A stretch of DNA of 64,000 nucleotides, taken from NCBI RefSeq assembly GCF_900005765.1, contig NC_041690.1, positions 186,001 to 250,000 of the forward strand, read 5' to 3'. Below, piece by piece: positions 51,701-64,000 of the stretch. How positions within the stretch are numbered: position 1 is the stretch's first letter; every line of letters starts with the position of its first letter. The notes beneath the pieces were generated by a model. The model was not told where the DNA came from. It saw only the letters and a program-made list of their open reading frames with translations, and ran no database searches. Made by a program: the position numbers and the translations under genes. The stretch is from Plasmodium relictum. Its lineage: Eukaryota; Apicomplexa; Aconoidasida; Haemosporida; Plasmodiidae.

Positions 51701-54700
51701 TCAATATCTAAAATTTTTCTAATTTTAATAGTTATAAAATTATATTCTGCTTCTTTTTTTAATTTTTCATTTGTAAAAGTATCACAACATAAATTTGAAT
51801 ATTTTTCTTTATTAATATTTTCATTTTTATAATTGTCATAATTTTTCTGATTTTTCATATAAATATCATTATTAATAATAAAATTATCAAAGAAATCAAT
51901 AATTTTTTCATTTTTATTATTTATATTTTCATTTATATTACACCTTTCGTTTTTATCAAAATTTTCACTTAAATTATTTGCATAATTATCATATACTTCA
52001 TTATCAATTACATTATTTTCTAAGTTATTTTCATAATTGATTCCCTCATTTGTATCTCTATCACTCTTCAAAGCATTATTTGTTTTTTGCGGTGATGTTG
52101 AATCTGATTTATGTCTTGTAAAATCACTTAAAATATTTATATCTAAATTATAATTTTTTAAAATATCAAGTTCATTAAAATTAGAAAGTTTTCTTTTTTT
52201 TTTGATACAGTTATTGCCATCATTAATATCTTCATTATTAATAGTATTCAAATTTTCATTTGTTTCATGTGAATTATTCTTATTAATACTTTCTACAAAA
52301 ATGTTAGATAAATTGTTTAAATTTGTATTATTCACTATTCTTTGCTCGTCAATATTTGTATAAATATCATCATTTACATTATAATTATGATTATTATTCA
52401 AAAAACTTGATTTATAACTATCTTTTTCTGTTAAATGATTAATATTCTTTTGGTAAGAATTCTTATTGATATTTATTTTATTTTGGAGTTCTTTAAGAAT
52501 ATCCAATTTATCTTCTTCTCCTTCAGTTAAATCAAATATTATTTTTCTATTTATGTTGTTGTTATATCCATTTTCATAATTTATTTCCATTTTTTCCTTA
52601 AGTTGATAATTATTATTATCTTTTTTAAAATTGCAAGTTCTAGATTTACACATGTGTTCATTTTTCTTTAACTCTTCGTCATTACATAATATATTTTTGT
52701 TCTTCATTTTTTCATTTTCATTCGTAGTTGTATTATTTAATAAAATGTTTGTAATAGGAGAATTATGCATATTTGACATAACTGAGATGTTATCTAACTC
52801 TACATAAGGATATATATTATTTTCATCTATATCATTTTTAAATCTATTTTTTTTAACAAAATTTTTATCATCTGAATTTTTCTTTAGAGCATTCATTGAT
52901 TCCATATGTTTTCTTTTATAATATTCTATATGACTTGAGCAAAACATAATTTTTTGCTTATAAGATATTATATAATTATTACTCATACAATGAAGATGAA
53001 TCGATTTAAAACATTTTATACATCTAAATAAACAATTGTTTAATCTATTTTTTACTTTCTCCAAATTTATTATATAAAAATCTTTGCATACATAGCATAC
53101 ATGTAAAGGGCATATATATCTATTAAGTTTTAAATTACCATGTAAATGCTCATTATTATTAATGAAACAATTATTAAAATCATTATCCATTTTATTATTT
53201 TTCTTATTATTGTTATCTGAATACTCATCTTTCAGAGAATGATTTATTTGATTTTTTATTGTAGTAGTGATATCAGATGTATCACCACACAAATTATTTT
53301 TAATCATTATTTTATTATTAATTCCAACTTTGTTTTTATTATTTACATCGTTTTTTTCGTAATTATCTTTATTAATTTCTATAATATCGTGTTCGTTCAT
53401 TTTATTATTTACATCTTTCTTTTCTTGACTAGTTATATTACATGATACATAAGAGTACTGTTTTAAGCATTCTGTTTTAAATAAATTTAAATCCTCAATG
53501 CAATTTAAATGAAAGGCAATATTGCATAATGGATAATAACATGGTAATAATTTATCATTTGTAGTGATATCCTTACATAATGTACAAAAATTAATATCAT
53601 ATAAACAAAAAAAACAAATATAATTATCATCTCTTTTAATATAACTTACACATTTTTTATGAAATATTCTTCCGCAAGATATATTACAAGTATATATATA
53701 TTCTTTCACATCATCTTCTTTTAATATACTATTTAAATTAAAGATATTCTGTTCGCAAAATTCACAAAAATAAAAATGTTTTTCGTCATCATAACCATTT
53801 ATAGTATAGTTTCTATAACAATTAATAACATCGTCATAATATGAATTTAATATTGTTTCTTGTTCATTGTTGTCTTTATTTTCTTCATTGTATTCTTCAT
53901 TTTTTTTTGTCATATGAATTTCTTTATTTTTCAAATATTGCGATCGTTCAATTAACTTACCATTATGTTTCATGTTAAATAAATTTACTTCACTATTTCC
54001 ATTTATAATGTTTATTTTGTTAGTATCATTTATAAAACTTGTGCTTTTAGTGTCTATATCATTTATTAATGAGATGGAATTAATATCCGTTAACTCTTTT
54101 TTATCTAAATTTGTTTCTTGATTGGAATTAAAATTATTGTTATTATCTGGTATGGTACCCTCATTTTCATTATGTTTGCTTGACTTATTTATATAATTTT
54201 TTTGGAAAATATTTACCACGTTATTTATATTTTTATTATTTTTAATTAAATTTCTTACTTTATTATTACTTACATTGTAATTACATAAATTATTAATGGA
54301 TACATTATTTTTGTTTGTTTTATCATTTGAATTACAATTATTCGAATTAAAGCTATTTATATATTCCAGTATTATTTGTGGATTTATATTTTTTTTTAAA
54401 TTGAAATTTTGGAAATTATAATTTGAAGAAAGATCATTGGAGCATTTTAATATATCGTTTATATCGTTTTTTCCATTTAAATTATTTTCTTTGCAATATT
54501 TTGTTTTATCTAATAAAAGCTTATTTTCATAATTATAATTATTATTTAATATACTATTTATGAATGATTTCTCATTTTTATCTGATATTTCTCTATTTAT
54601 ACTATCTTCTAAATGAAAATCATTCGTTTCGTTATAGCCAGCAAATTCATATTCATTGGAAAGTTGAATTTCGTTACTTAATTTGTTAATATTGTAATTA

Positions 54701-56637
54701 TATTTATTTGTTTTTATATTTTCGTCATTTTTTTGGTTTTCTTCTATTAGTAATGAATATGAATTTGTGCTTTTTCTTTGTGTGTTATCATCTGAGTTAT
54801 ATTCGTTTTTGTTATAATTATGACTTTTTTTTTTTAGTTCATCCAACATAAATGGGGAATTCAAGCCGTTTTGTGTTTTGTATATATCTTCATTATTATT
54901 ACTATCGTAAATATTCTTATTTGTATCCTTATTATTATTATCATTATTATTATTCTCATAATTATTCTTATTACTATTCTCATTATTATTCTCATAATTA
55001 TTCTTATTTTTCTTCTTATTATTATTATCATAATTATTCTTATTCTTATTATTATTCTTATTATCATTATTATTCTTATTATTATTAATATTATTAGTAG
55101 TATTAGTATTAATAATATTATTACTATTATTATTAGTATTATTATTATTAATAATATTATTATTAGTATTAGTACTATTATTAATAATATTACTACTGTT
55201 ATTACAATTATTATTAATAATATTATTACTATTATAATCTTTACTACTATTATTAATACTATTATTATTATTAATAATGTTATTGCTATTTTTATTATTA
55301 CTTACATTGTTATTATTATTTTCATTTAAATTTAATGTATTATTTGCTTTTTTGGAATTTTCTAATATATTTTTACTTTTATTTATCCTTTTATTCACAT
55401 TATTAAAATTTTTTATGTAACTTTTACATATATCTACTACGTTAGAATATTCGACTTGCTTGTTCTTTTTTTTTTCTTCATTATTCATTGTACTATTTTT
55501 AAAAATAAACATTTCCTTTTTGTTTTTTTCTAGTTCTATTATATTTTTATTTTTACTATAGTCACTTTTTACCTTTTCTTCTTGTTCTTGTTCTTGTTCT
55601 TTTTCTCTTTCTTTCTCTTTCTCTTTCTTTTTCTCTTTTTCTTTTTCTTTTTCTTTCTCTTTCTCTTTCTCTTGTTTTTTCTGTTCATTTTTTTGTTCTT
55701 TTTTTCTTTCTTCTTCGTCTTCTTCATCTTCTTCTTCTTCTTCTCCATCTTCTTCCTCTTCTTCCTCTTCTTCCGCTTCTTCTTCTTCTTCTTCTTCTTC
55801 TTCTTCTTCTTCTTCTTCCTCTTCCTTTTCTTTCTTTTTTGTTTTCTCTTTTTCCTTTTCTTCTTCTTCTTCTTCCTCTTCCTTTTCTTTCTTTTTGGTT
55901 TTCTTTTTTTCCTTTTCTTCTTCTTCGTATTCTTGTTCTTCATCTATTTCTTCGTCTTCTTCATATTCTGCTTCCTCTTTTTCTTCCTCTTGTTCTTCTT
56001 CGTTTTCTTCTCCTTCCTTTTGTTCATCATACTCTACCTCTACTTCTTTTTCTTCATATTGTTCTAGTTCTTCATGATCTTGTTCTTGTTCTTTTTTTAT
56101 TTTATAAAGTATATCTACTAGGCTATTTCTTTCACTTTCTTCTGATGAATTGGTATTATTTTTGTTCTCATTTTTTTCCCCATTTTTATTATTTACGATA
56201 GTTTTATTACTCAATGAATTAAAAAAATTATTTTTAATTAAATCATCAAAATTTATTGTTTCTAGATGTTCTAAGTTTTTTTGTCTTGATAATAATAATT
56301 CAATGTTCTTCTGTTCTTCATTTATTACATTATGTCTATATAAAGTTTTTCTATTTTTATTTTCATAGCATGCTAATGATTTATTAATATTTTTCCAATT
56401 TATATTATCTATATATTCATTTTCCTTTTCATTATTTTTTATATAATTATCTATATGTAAAATGTTTTCTAAAAAAATTTCTCCTTTTTCATATTCTTCT
56501 TTTACCTGGTTGTATTTAACTTTTTTATTGCTCGTTTCATTATCATTTAATATATTTAATTGTCTATTTTTTGTTTTATTTTTTTTTAAATTTGTGGTAT
56601 CTTCACATATACTATTTTTTGAATTTTTATTTTCCAT
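48764..56637 (-). CDS. SET2: SET2-type histone-lysine N-methyltransferase with PHD fingers (SETvs)
   Basis: Five exons: 50629-56637, 50000-50352, 49469-49931, 49234-49314 and 48764-49138, all in phase, 7281 nt, 2426 residues. Order: low-complexity N-terminus with a Glu/Lys block (about 195-350) and an Asn block (about 415-590); a run of PHD-like zinc fingers (about 955-1080 and 1165-1235, e.g. CEFCEQNIFN, FCTLCKDITT, CYVCKDFYII); the AWS cysteine cluster (CLCHGECDPFTCYN, about 1953 on); SET domain in exon 2 (RTGYGVFCKRDIKNGE, CEYVGEV, RFVNHSCSPN, EEITYNY); post-SET CLCNSSNC in exon 3; and a final PHD finger in exon 5 (CRKCKSCGNLTMCDKCFNSY). AWS-SET-post-SET is the SET2 arrangement, H3K36 methylation. 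The P. falciparum orthologue is known for silencing variant antigen genes. Active-site motifs look intact. Confidence 0.93.
54870..55400 (-). repeat. Asn-codon repeat tract inside SET2
   Basis: About 530 bases of aat/aac codons with scattered Ser, Ile, Asp and Lys codons on the minus strand (plus-strand tta/att runs). It codes the Asn-rich low-complexity segment of SET2. Several plus- and minus-strand ORFs of 68-152 residues over it are shadows. Confidence 0.85.
55580..56075 (-). repeat. Glu/Lys codon repeat tract inside SET2, with an internal ~60-base duplication
   Basis: About 500 bases of gaa/gag/aaa codons on the minus strand coding the acidic/basic block of SET2. Within it the stretch around 55815-55867 and the stretch around 55872-55925 are near copies: both read as EKEEEEEE followed by KEK-TKKKEKEEEEE. 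This is a tandem duplication of roughly 20 codons. Confidence 0.75.
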
Positions 56638-59600
56638 ATTTTTTTTTTTTTTTTACTTTTTTTTTGTTTATATTAATTATTAAAAACATTCATTTATATG
56701 AAAAAAAAAAAAATTAATAACAATTGTTTTGAACTAATATAAAGAAGCTTTTTTTTTGTTTTTTTTTGTTTTTTTATTTTTTTAATTTTTTATTCTTTTT
56801 TTTTTTTTTATGGTAATATTATAAAAGTAAAAATATATATAAATAAGTTTAATGAATCTTTAGTTTTTATTATTTTATTTTATTTTTTATTTTTTTTGCA
56901 TTTTTGTCATTTATCTATTTTTATTCTTATTTTTTTGCTTCTACCTTTTTCAAAACATTTATAAAAATACATTTGAGTTAAAAAAATAATATATTTATTA
57001 AAACATATGAATAAATAAATACATAAAAAAGCACATAAATTTTATATAAAAACTGTTAATTTAAAATTATAATAAAATTATTTATGATTTATAACTTAAT
57101 ATACATATGGAGGAAGTATTATTTAGATAAATAAAAAATGCTATGGGCATTTTGCTTTTTTTTTTATTTATTCAATGAAAAAAAAAAGAAAATAAGGTTA
57201 AAACTTTAAAATTTTAAAAAAAATTTAAATATTTGTATTTCTCTTTTAAAACACTTTGAAATATTTGTTATATTAATACATATGTATATAAATGATAACG
57301 TAATTAAAATTATAAAAATAATGAAAGGAGTTTTAAAAAAATTGCATTTATAAACGAATTATAATTTCAATTTGTATAAATCAGTAAAAAAAAAAAATAA
57401 AATATCAAAAAACATGATAAAGATATACATGCATTACACTAATAACTGTTATAATATGTTAAGGTATAAAAAAAAATGAAAGTTCAAATATTGCAATTGT
57501 ATGTTAGATTCCTTAGTACAAAGTTGCACGTAATTTCTAAAAATAAAAAAAACCTTTATAATATGTTTATATACCCTTAAATATATAAAAGTTTATATAA
57601 TTATAAATGAAATAAAAAGAATTTAAGAAATAACACATATTTAAAACATAAAATTATTTATATTAAAAAAAAAAAAAAAAAAAAGAATTAACTTTAAATA
57701 GTACTTAAAAAAAAAAAAAAATGTCATACTTTTTTAAAATTGGGAAAAAATTTAAGCATTAGCATGCAAAAGCTATTTTATGAGAAATGAATATTTCCAA
57801 TATAAGACGGATACGGATAAATTATACTAAATAAAAAAATATAATTAATTTATTTTATTCTTTGAAGTATATACGTTGCATTTTGTAAGATGAAAATTAG
57901 GAAAATACAACTTCTACTTTTTTACATTTCTAAATATTATTTTCTTTAAAATGTTAAAAGAAAAAACTAAGATAAAAAATAAAATTTTTAAAAATATATA
58001 TAAATAACCTAAAAATTTAAAACAAAGGAATAAAGTGAACAAAATATAAAAAATTCTTATAGAATTTTGTAATATCCTAATATTTTTAGTAAATATTATA
58101 ATTTTTCTGTATATAAAAAATTAAAAAAAAAAATTTGTTTAAAGAAGAAATAATTATTTCTTAAAAGACTATATCTAATAATAAAAAAGAAGAATTGATA
58201 TAGATAATTAAGACAATTTTTAGAATAGCAAAAAAGTTCAAAAAAAAAATTTTAATTTTAAATGCATGTAAAGAAAACGTAACATAGTTGTACTAAAGGT
58301 CTCCTATTATTTTTTAATATATTTTCTTCATATTTTTTTTTGAAATACTAAATTTATTTTAAAATTATTATTCAAATATATATGGTTTAATTGAAAATTT
58401 TTTTATTCTATATTTTGAAAAAATTTAGAATAACAAAAAATCATTTAAAACGAAAATGTGTTTATACATAACATTCAGTATTACGTAAAATTAGCTAATA
58501 GATAAAAAATTGAACTCTTATTTTTATGCACTAATATAATATTTTGCATAAAGAAATTATAAACTTTTTTTTTTTCTTTTTATTCTATATTCCTTTATTT
58601 TTCTTTTTAATTTTTTTTATATTTTCAACAAATATATTAATTTGCTTATGTGCTTGTATATAATGTATATCCATCTTTTTTTTTTTTTTTTTTATATATA
58701 AAATTAAATATAAATATATTTATTATTTTTACCTTTTTTATAGGTAACTAAATGTTTAAAGTAGAATTAACCTTTTCCCTTTACAAATTATACTTAATTT
58801 TTTTTTTAATAAATATTATTTTTGAAATACATAAATGATACAGTTTCGGATACGACCTCATCTCAAATTTTTATAACATTTGGGAAAATAACCATGCTTA
58901 TAAATATTTAATAAATTTAATTAATTTTAATATCATTTTTCTATATATTATGAAATTTAGCAATAAAACAAAAAAAAGAAAAAAAAAAAAATTAACTTTT
59001 TTTTTTTTGCACTTGTAAAAGAACAAAAGCACAAAAATAGGTATCTCTGTATAGCAAATCAGTCAAAATGGAAAATAGAAAAACCTTTCGGAAAGTAAGA
59101 AAATAAAGCACATAATTTTTTATAAAATATAATGTTTCATTTTTTATTTAAAAAAAAATTTCGAAAAAGAGAAACAATATATGAAAAATCTAAAAAAATT
59201 ACAGAACTTGAAAAAAAAAAAATATTCATAATTAAAACTTTATATAAAAAAATTAATAAAATTAATACATACTTCAATTAAAATTTTCTTAAAAATAATG
59301 TGACAAAATACATATTAATATGTATGCTATTTTACTTTTCCATTTTGATCATGCATATTTAACTTATAAAAAAAATTTCAAATTTACATGTATATATATT
59401 TAACATGTTTAAAAATAAATCTAATTAGGATATAGCACTATTTTAAAAATTAATAAAGAAGTTATTTCCTTTTTAATGAATCTAAAAAAGGACCTTGTTA
59501 TAATTCTTTTTTTTTTTAAATCATAGAAACAAAAACAAATTAAGAAAATAGAAAAGTTCAAAAAAAAAAAAAAAAGGAAAATACCATTTAAAATTGGAAC

Positions 59601-59674
59601 AAAAAAAAAAAAAAAAAAAAGTAAAATATAGATAAAAATATATATATATGCTTATATTAAGGAGTACTTTAAAA
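56638..59674. other. 3-kb region upstream of SET2
   Basis: The longest non-coding stretch in the window. It lies 5' of SET2 and 3' of the apyrase gene, both on the minus strand, so most should be SET2 promoter and 5' UTR. It contains a GCATGCA motif at 57762-57768 (close to the TGCATGCA site of an ApiAP2 factor) and TAGCTA at 58492-58497; either can be chance. Short plus-strand ORFs at 59067 (12 codons) and 59132 (49 codons) are not convincing. Two sub-regions (57490-57540, 58830-58900) have locally higher GC without an ORF. Confidence 0.5.
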
Positions 59675-61713
59675 TTAAAGTTCATCACTGTAATAATTTT
59701 TTTTTTTTTGTTTTTTAATTAAATCAAAATATGGTGGAATTTCCATCAATAAAACTGCAACAGTCCAAGTTATAATAGTTTTATTTATCTAAAAAATTAA
59801 AAAATGTTACAAAAATTATAATTTATGTTTAAATATAAATCCAAATTTATGTATAATTTTTTTTTTTTTTTAATTACATAATTTGTAGAATAGAATGATA
59901 TTGCACTATCAATTTTAAAAACATGCCGCAAAAACTCGTATAAAAATACCAATCTGTCAAGAAAAATAAAAATTTTATAGGAATAAATAAATAAGATTAA
60001 CTAAGAAATGATATATTATCATATAGTTTAGAAACAAAAAAAAAAAAAAAAAAAAGAATATAACAATAATTATAATAATATTGTTAAATTTAATAAGAAA
60101 TGTAATAATAATATTATTTGTTACCCGAAACATGACGTTTGAGATTTTTCAATATTTGCATTAGGGTTAACTAATTTTCTAATTTCATCAACAGTAAGAG
60201 GACATAATTTTTCAGCTTTTTCCATATACATATTTGTATTAATCAATAATGGATTATAATTTTCTGAAATATTCAATATGTCCTATTAAAAAAAAAAGAA
60301 AAAATTTGTTTCTTTTTCAAGTACATATATTTATTTTTATACAAATATAAAATTAAATAAATAATTTTTAATTTTTTTTTTAAGTTATTTTATTACAGTT
60401 GCAAAATGATGAAAATTTTCAATTGCATATAATTTTATAAATTTCTTTAATTTAAAAGGTAATTCATCAATTTCCGAATAATTCAAAATTACTTGTATTT
60501 CTTTTCTACACAAATTTAAATCTCCTGTGCCAACTCCTACATATTCATTCTTCTTTAATACCCTTTTTTCATCGTAGTCATCTATATCCTCTTCAATAGA
60601 TGTTTTATATAAATTAGTAATAAAAAATTTGAAATTCCTAGGAAAACAAGGAACAGGAATAAATTTTTTTAATTTTTTTTCTTTCTTATTCTTGTGTACA
60701 ACATAATGTAGATAAGTTTTCATCGCATTTTGTCTTCCTAGTGCTAAATAACTTTTGCAATATAAGAAAATGTTTTTATGAAATAATTTTATTTTTACAA
60801 TATTTTTATTTTTATAATTTTCTTTAATAATTGAATTTTTTTTATTTTCCTTAAGTCTATAATTAAATAAATTTAAAATATCATCATTCATTTTTGACTG
60901 CGGTATTTTAATCACAATTTGAGCTGACGCCCCTCCTATTTCTATTACCCCCATGACATCGTTACTATTGTTTTTATTTTCATTATTACTATTATCCATA
61001 ATATTAATTTTGTTATTTTCATTAATTTCATTACTTAGATTTACGTTATTTTCTGTATTTACATTATTTATAGTGTTACTATTACTATTTTTATTATCAT
61101 TTGTAAATATTACGGGACTGTCTAAAGATTTTTCTAGAAGAGAATAAATCGATACAAAAGATAAAATAGCTTCTTCTTTTCCACTTAATACTTTGATTAA
61201 TAACTCGTCAATTAATAAAAACTCATTAAAATTATTATACAAATAAGTTTTAAGAAAGTTAACATATTTTTTTGATTTACTTATACTTAGTAATCTAAAG
61301 CCACCTGATGCTCTAAATAGTATAACTGTACTTGATCGCTCTTTTTTCTCAATATTTTCATTTATAAAATTTTTAATTTTCTTAAAATAATCATAAAAAG
61401 TTTCTTTATCATCACTGAAGTAATTATTTAATATATAAACCAAACCAGGAGATGCTTTATAACTTATAGAAGGAATATAAATTTTTATATTTTCACTATC
61501 ATTTATTATTTTGTAATTATAAATATGTACTCTTGTTCCAGTTGATCCTGCATCAATTATTACAGATTTATATATATCTAAATTTGCTTTATCATTTTTA
61601 TTTAGTTCATTCAAATGCTCACATTTTATATTTAAATTCAGGTAAATAAATATTGCATAAACTAAAACTATAATTTTAAGCGATTTCTTTTTTGTAATTC
61701 CATCATTTTTCAT
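59675..61713 (-). CDS. GDA1/CD39 family nucleoside phosphatase (apyrase)
   Basis: Four exons: 60397-61713, 60125-60282, 59878-59953 and 59675-59788, total 1665 nt, 554 residues. Reading through the first donor gives a false stop three codons later, at 60385. Apyrase conserved regions: ACR1 IIDAGSTGTRVHIYNY (Asp54), ACR2 ILFRASGGFRLL (about 131-142), ACR3 VLSGKEEAILSF (about 175-186), ACR4 VIEIGGASAQIVIKI (about 256-270), and the C-terminal helix in the last exon (TIITWTVAVLLMEIPPYF). An N-terminal hydrophobic segment (about 12-28) predicts a signal anchor, so the catalytic domain should face the secretory lumen or exterior. These enzymes hydrolyse nucleoside tri- and diphosphates; in the Golgi they clear GDP or UDP left by glycosylation. 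An Asn/Ser insertion sits at 205-252. Confidence 0.9.
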
Positions 61714-63054
61714 TTTTTGTAAATATTTATATTTATTTTTTTCGGGAAAAAGTTTTTAATTTTTATTTTATCAATTATTTCAATATAAAATTTTTTTTTT
61801 AACTTTATATATACTTTTAAATTTAAAACTTTTAATAGAAAGATATTATGATATTATCATTAATATTTGTAAAATATTTACTTTAAATAGATGCTTCACC
61901 TATTTTTAAATACTTTTTTATATAATGTAATTTTTAAAATAAATAGAAATCTAAATATATACTTCTAAAAATAGTACAAAAAAATACAATTAATATCATA
62001 TATCCATAGTTTTCAATTTTGCTTTTACAAAAATTAATAATAAAATCTTAACATTTACGTAAAAAAGTACTTATTTTTAGTTTCTTTTGTTATTTTTTTT
62101 CTTTTTCATAGAACTATTATTACAAGTAATTCTTTAGCTAATAAATTATATAATTAAAAAAATCTAAAAAATATATATATATTTTTTTTTTTTAAAAGTT
62201 TTAATTGTATAATTTTCATCTCATTTAATGCAAACCTTTGGCTAAATATAATGTTAAATAGTGAAATAATATTTAAAAAAAATTGTATTTTAAAAAGTAA
62301 AAAAAAAAAAATATAAAATATGTTCATTTAAATATAAAAAAAAAAAATAAAGTATTTTTATAGAAAAAAGGAATATTTATATTAAAACAAAAAAACAAAA
62401 ATTAATATACAAATAAAATAATAATTTAAAAAGATATATTTTTGTAAGTATATATATATATATAAGCATTTATAATATGGTGTTAAATTAAAAAAAAATA
62501 TATATTTATAAAGCATCGAAACAATTAATGAAATACCATAGTTTAATAACATAAGAATCATAAAATAAAATATATAAATATATATATATATATATCTACA
62601 GACAAAGAAAAAAAGAATTTTTATTTATTTAATTTTATAACCATATTATAAGGTAATATTACATCATTAAGAGAGTTTATTTTATCCAGAATTAAGGTTT
62701 AGTATTTTCTTTTCTTTTAATGATGCAAAAAAGAAATAAGATATAATTAAAATCTTTAGAAATACTTTATTTTGTAAATATGTAATTTTTTGTTTAAAGT
62801 ACTTGGAGAATTGAATTGTAAAAAAAAAAGAAATAAAATAAAATATTTAAAATTAGCTATATAAAATAACTAAAAAAATATAAAAAATAAAATAAATTTG
62901 AATTTTAAAAAGCTCATTTAAAATATTTCTACTTACAATAGACATCTTCTAATAAATTTATAGGTTATATGTTTTAATTTTATTTTATTATTATTATTTT
63001 TTTTTATTCTTTTATTATTATTATTATTTTTTCTTTTTTTTTATTTTATTATTA

Positions 63055-63119
<65 letters not shown>

Positions 63120-63898
63120 AATCTATATAATTCCATTTATATATTTTATAAACCCAGAACAATATAATATTAAAATTAAAAAAATATATATATCCAAAGA
63201 AAGTAATACTTTTATTATATCTATACAGATAAATATAAAAAATATAAAATTTTTTAATATTTAAATTGCCATTTAATTTGTGACCTTTTAAGAAAAAATT
63301 TAAATAATTTTTTTTTTAATTCAAAAAGGAAAATTTTTTTTTCTTGAATATTCTAAAGTATTAGAAAAAAAAAAAATATATTAGAAACATTTTTAATTTT
63401 TACTATAAAATAAGAAAATTTTTCATTTTCTATTATTATATGTATTCTTAGTTTTGAGTAAATTATAGGATTAACTATGTAATTATATAAAATATATAAT
63501 TAAATTTTTTTTTTCAGTACAATTAAAAAAAACAAAGTTTACGGATTCTTCTTTATGTAAAATTTTTAATATTTAAAAAAAAAAAATATATATTCATGTA
63601 TATATATATATATATATATGCATAAGAAACCTTTTCTAGATAGTGGAAAAAAAATTGCTCAACTTTTGTATTTTTAGAATTAACATTTATCTATTTATTT
63701 ATTTAAACAAATTTAATGTAAATATATTTTTTTTTTTTTTAGTTACTATATAATTCATGACATTTAACTTTTATTTATTTAATATATTATAATTTTCTTA
63801 ATCTATAATTTTTTCATTGTTATAGAAATTAAACATTTTAAAAAAACTTGTTTATTTCAATCTATTAATGATTTTTTTTTTTCAACTTTTTTTCTAAA
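61714..63898. other. Divergent promoter region at right end
   Basis: About 2.2 kb between the apyrase start (-) and the partial gene at the edge (+). AT-rich with poly-A/T and the long TA microsatellite listed separately. No other ORF of interest. Confidence 0.55.
63061..63114. repeat. (TA)27 microsatellite
   Basis: Fifty-four bases of perfect TA repeat, preceded by ttataatta. It is the longest dinucleotide array in the window and lies about 790 bases before the start codon of the right-edge gene. Confidence 0.95.
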
Positions 63899-64000
63899 AT
63901 GATTATAAAAAAGTTTATATTATTAAATTTTTTTTTACTAGTAGTTTTTTTATATAAACATTTAAAAAGTGATTTTTTCGTATGTAAATGCTTTGAATCA
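63899..64000 (+). CDS. 5' end of a gene with a signal peptide, cut by the window edge
   Basis: An ATG at 63899 opens a frame that stays open for 34 codons to the last base. It encodes a strongly hydrophobic leader (MIIKKFILLNFFLLVVFLYK) followed by a polar stretch with two cysteines (SDFFVCKCFES). This is a standard secretory signal. The product cannot be identified from the part visible. Confidence 0.5.
   Translation, partial: MIIKKFILLNFFLLVVFLYKHLKSDFFVCKCFES

Noticed and set aside
54852-55329. Tyr/Ser- and Ile-rich ORFs of 68-152 residues
   Set aside because: They are other-frame readings of the Asn-codon tract of SET2.
55569-56201. Several long Phe/Leu/Ser- or Lys/Arg-rich ORFs on both strands
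   Set aside because: They are other-frame readings of the Glu/Lys codon tract of SET2.
58492-58497. TAGCTA hexamer upstream of SET2, and another at 62854-62859
   Set aside because: It resembles an ApiAP2 site, but hexamers of this composition occur by chance in such AT-rich spacers.
59067-59280. Possible plus-strand two-exon micro-gene (MENRKTFRK then a 49-codon ORF at 59132)
   Set aside because: A good-looking gtaaga donor follows MENRKTFRK, but no acceptor joins it in phase to the 49-codon Lys/Ile-rich frame; both can be chance.

Overview
The window is nuclear DNA of a malaria parasite (Plasmodium or a very close haemosporidian). The evidence is extreme A+T richness, long poly-A/poly-T tracts, short AT-rich GT..AG introns, Asn/Lys/Glu low-complexity insertions inside otherwise conserved proteins, and lineage-typical genes: plasmepsin V, apicoplast-targeted FabZ and a PHD-SET histone methyltransferase of the SET2/SETvs type. 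From memory, the order plasmepsin V - RPL23A - N-acetyltransferase - V-ATPase G - uL6 - FabZ ... SET2 - apyrase matches a stretch of P. falciparum chromosome 13, so this looks like a conserved core segment and not a subtelomere. The very low GC would fit an avian-malaria lineage, but that is inference. I see no tRNA, rRNA, CRISPR, mobile element or variant-antigen family.

Layout. 1.4-2.6 kb (-): signal-bearing Lon substrate-binding-domain protein. 3.7-5.3 kb (-): plasmepsin V. 7.4-8.5 kb (+): RPL23A in four exons. 8.8-9.8 kb (-): NatD/NAA40-like acetyltransferase. 11.1-11.7 kb (+): V-ATPase subunit G. 12.9-14.0 kb (+): uL6 (RPL9). 15.1-16.0 kb (+): FabZ. 16.4-18.8 kb (-): 12-exon cysteine-containing secretory-pathway protein. 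20.0-20.4 kb (-): small one-TM protein. 21.6-22.4 kb (+): orphan. 22.9-24.3 kb (+): degenerate PLC-X (PLCXD-like) protein. 24.5-27.2 kb (-): ankyrin-DHHC palmitoyltransferase in six exons. 27.9-29.4 kb (-): Lys/Glu-rich orphan in three exons. 31.6-35.9 kb (+): 1250-residue orphan in four exons. 36.7-47.0 kb (-): nine-exon TOG/XMAP215-type microtubule protein of about 2970 residues. 48.8-56.6 kb (-): SET2-type methyltransferase in five exons. 59.7-61.7 kb (-): GDA1/CD39 apyrase in four exons. 63.9 kb to the right edge (+): start of a gene with a signal peptide.

The genes do not form an operon-like system. Shared themes are organelle and secretory biology (plasmepsin V, FabZ, Lon-domain protein, apyrase, DHHC), translation (two ribosomal proteins) and chromatin or cytoskeleton (NatD, SET2, TOG). 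All multi-exon models were rebuilt by hand from splice signals and reading phase. Each sums to a multiple of three except the TOG gene, which carries an apparent 4-bp slippage frameshift in exon 2. The most interesting items are that frameshift, the catalytically dead-looking PLCXD protein, the 12-exon gene with a 13-nt exon, and the assembled ankyrin-DHHC and XMAP215 genes, which simple ORF calling would fragment.
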